A stretch of 8,828 nucleotides of DNA, from positions 1 to 8,828 of the forward strand of contig JANLHA010000088.1 of NCBI GenBank assembly GCA_024653845.1, read 5' to 3'. How positions within the stretch are numbered: the stretch's first letter is position 1; each line of letters opens with the position of its first letter. Origin of the DNA: Candidatus Omnitrophota bacterium (GTDB lineage Bacteria; Omnitrophota; Gorgyraeia; Zapsychrales; JANLHA01). Below the pieces are notes generated by a model. That model was not told the DNA's origin and made no database searches. It saw nothing but the letters and a program-made list of their open reading frames with translations. This document shows, piece after piece, positions 8,147 to 8,828 of this stretch. A program made the position numbers and the translations under genes.

Positions 8147-8828
8147 GTGATTTTCCTTTCGTTATTTTCCCTGATAAGGGATTCAACCGCATTGGCCAGA
8201 GCTGTAATCAGCCCCGGGTGAGTCTCTAATGCTTTAGACATCCGAAAATCCTCAATCCCCGCCTTTTGTGCCATATGACGATATTCAATATCAATTTCAC
8301 ATAATGTTTCAATATGATCTGTCACAAAAGAAATTGGAACAACCAAAACTTTTTTCACCCCTCGCCGGGCTAAAGCAGAGAGCATATTTTCTGTAGAAGG
8401 CTTGATCCATTGCAAGGGCCCGACATCACTTTGATAAGAAACCATCCAATGATCTTGACGGTCCAACTCTTTCAAAACACAAGCCACCGTTTGAGCAATC
8501 TGGAAAGGATAAGGATCCCCTTCCTTCAAAAAATAAAGAGGCAATCCATGAGCAGAAAAAAGCAAATAGAAGTCGTCTAAGGATTCACCTGACTTGATTT
8601 GTTCACGAATACGCTCAGCAAAAGCAGCAATGTAAGCAGGGTCAAGGCAATACGTTGGTACGGATAAAAACTTGAGTTCGGGATAATTGCGGCGAGATTC
8701 TTCATGCAAATAAAAAAGGTTAGACCCTGTCGTTGCTGCCGAATAATGCGGATACAAACTCAATGGTAAAAAATATTTTTTATTTTTACGCTTGATGTCT
8801 TCGATGACAGTGCATGGCAGCGGCTCAC
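8131..8828 (-). CDS. hemH: ferrochelatase, C-terminal part (N-terminus outside window)
   Basis: Ferrochelatase inserts Fe2+ into a porphyrin, the last or near-last step of haem synthesis. About 231 residues are visible and the reading frame stays open to the window edge, so the gene starts beyond it; the TTG at 8763 is an internal leucine. Family landmarks in order: LYPHYSAATTGS (about visible residues 24-35); LLFSAHGLP with the conserved active-site His (about 93); YQSDVGPLQWIKP (131-143); and FVTDHIETLCEIDIEY, carrying the conserved Glu (about 173). A complete bacterial enzyme is about 310-340 residues, so roughly 80-110 are missing. The 3' end overlaps the TMEM14-like gene. The route used (protoporphyrin or coproporphyrin) cannot be told from this fragment. 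Confidence 0.96.
   Translation of the reverse strand, partial: EPLPCTVIEDIKRKNKKYFLPLSLYPHYSAATTGSNLFYLHEESRRNYPELKFLSVPTYCLDPAYIAAFAERIREQIKSGESLDDFYLLFSAHGLPLYFLKEGDPYPFQIAQTVACVLKELDRQDHWMVSYQSDVGPLQWIKPSTENMLSALARRGVKKVLVVPISFVTDHIETLCEIDIEYRHMAQKAGIEDFRMSKALETHPGLITALANAVESLIRENNERKITCVKN

Noticed and set aside
8131..8763. A complete 210-residue ferrochelatase starting at 8763
   Set aside because: The codon at 8763 is TTG inside a conserved LPLSLYPHYS stretch and the frame stays open to the window edge, so it is a partial gene.

Overview
The window is an almost gapless stretch of bioenergetics genes, all read on the minus strand, so transcription runs from high to low coordinates. In transcription order it holds: the C-terminal part of ferrochelatase (hemH, cut by the window edge); a small TMEM14-family membrane protein; an AtpZ/AtpI-type small membrane protein; a complete F1Fo ATP synthase operon atpB-E-F-H-A-G-D-C (subunits a, c, b, delta, alpha, gamma, beta, epsilon); a membrane-anchored HEAT-repeat protein; and the N-terminus of a Rieske iron-sulfur protein with a twin-arginine signal (cut by the other edge).

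The organism is a bacterium with moderate-to-low GC content. It makes haem, has a Rieske/cytochrome b type electron-transfer complex and a proton-type ATP synthase. A single complete atpBEFHAGDC cluster with one b subunit, no AtpI upstream of atpB, and a HEAT-repeat gene next to Rieske suggest a deltaproteobacteria- or Bdellovibrionota-like lineage, or an uncultured relative. That placement is only a guess from gene order and protein style; no 16S rRNA or other marker is present.

Region by region: 8828-8131 hemH; 8146-7835 the TMEM14-like gene, overlapping hemH by 16 bases; 7834-7758 a short intergenic region with an AT-rich palindrome and a plausible sigma70 promoter; 7757-7560 atpZ-like; 7544-5413 the Fo and stalk genes (atpB, atpE, atpF, atpH); 5412-5305 a structured spacer with two hairpins; 5304-1145 the F1 genes (atpA, atpG, atpD, atpC), with a short GC-rich structured spacer between atpA and atpG; 1140-277 the HEAT-repeat gene, starting 4 bases after atpC; 276-152 a spacer almost filled by a 110-base inverted repeat; 151-1 the Rieske gene.

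Together the genes cover haem completion for cytochromes, a proton-pumping cytochrome complex, and the synthase that uses the resulting gradient. No mobile element gene, tRNA, rRNA or CRISPR array is visible. The points most worth a second look are the TMEM14 homologue overlapping ferrochelatase, the HEAT-repeat protein joining the atp and Rieske genes, the long inverted repeat at that junction, and the short epsilon subunit that lacks the inhibitory C-terminal helices.
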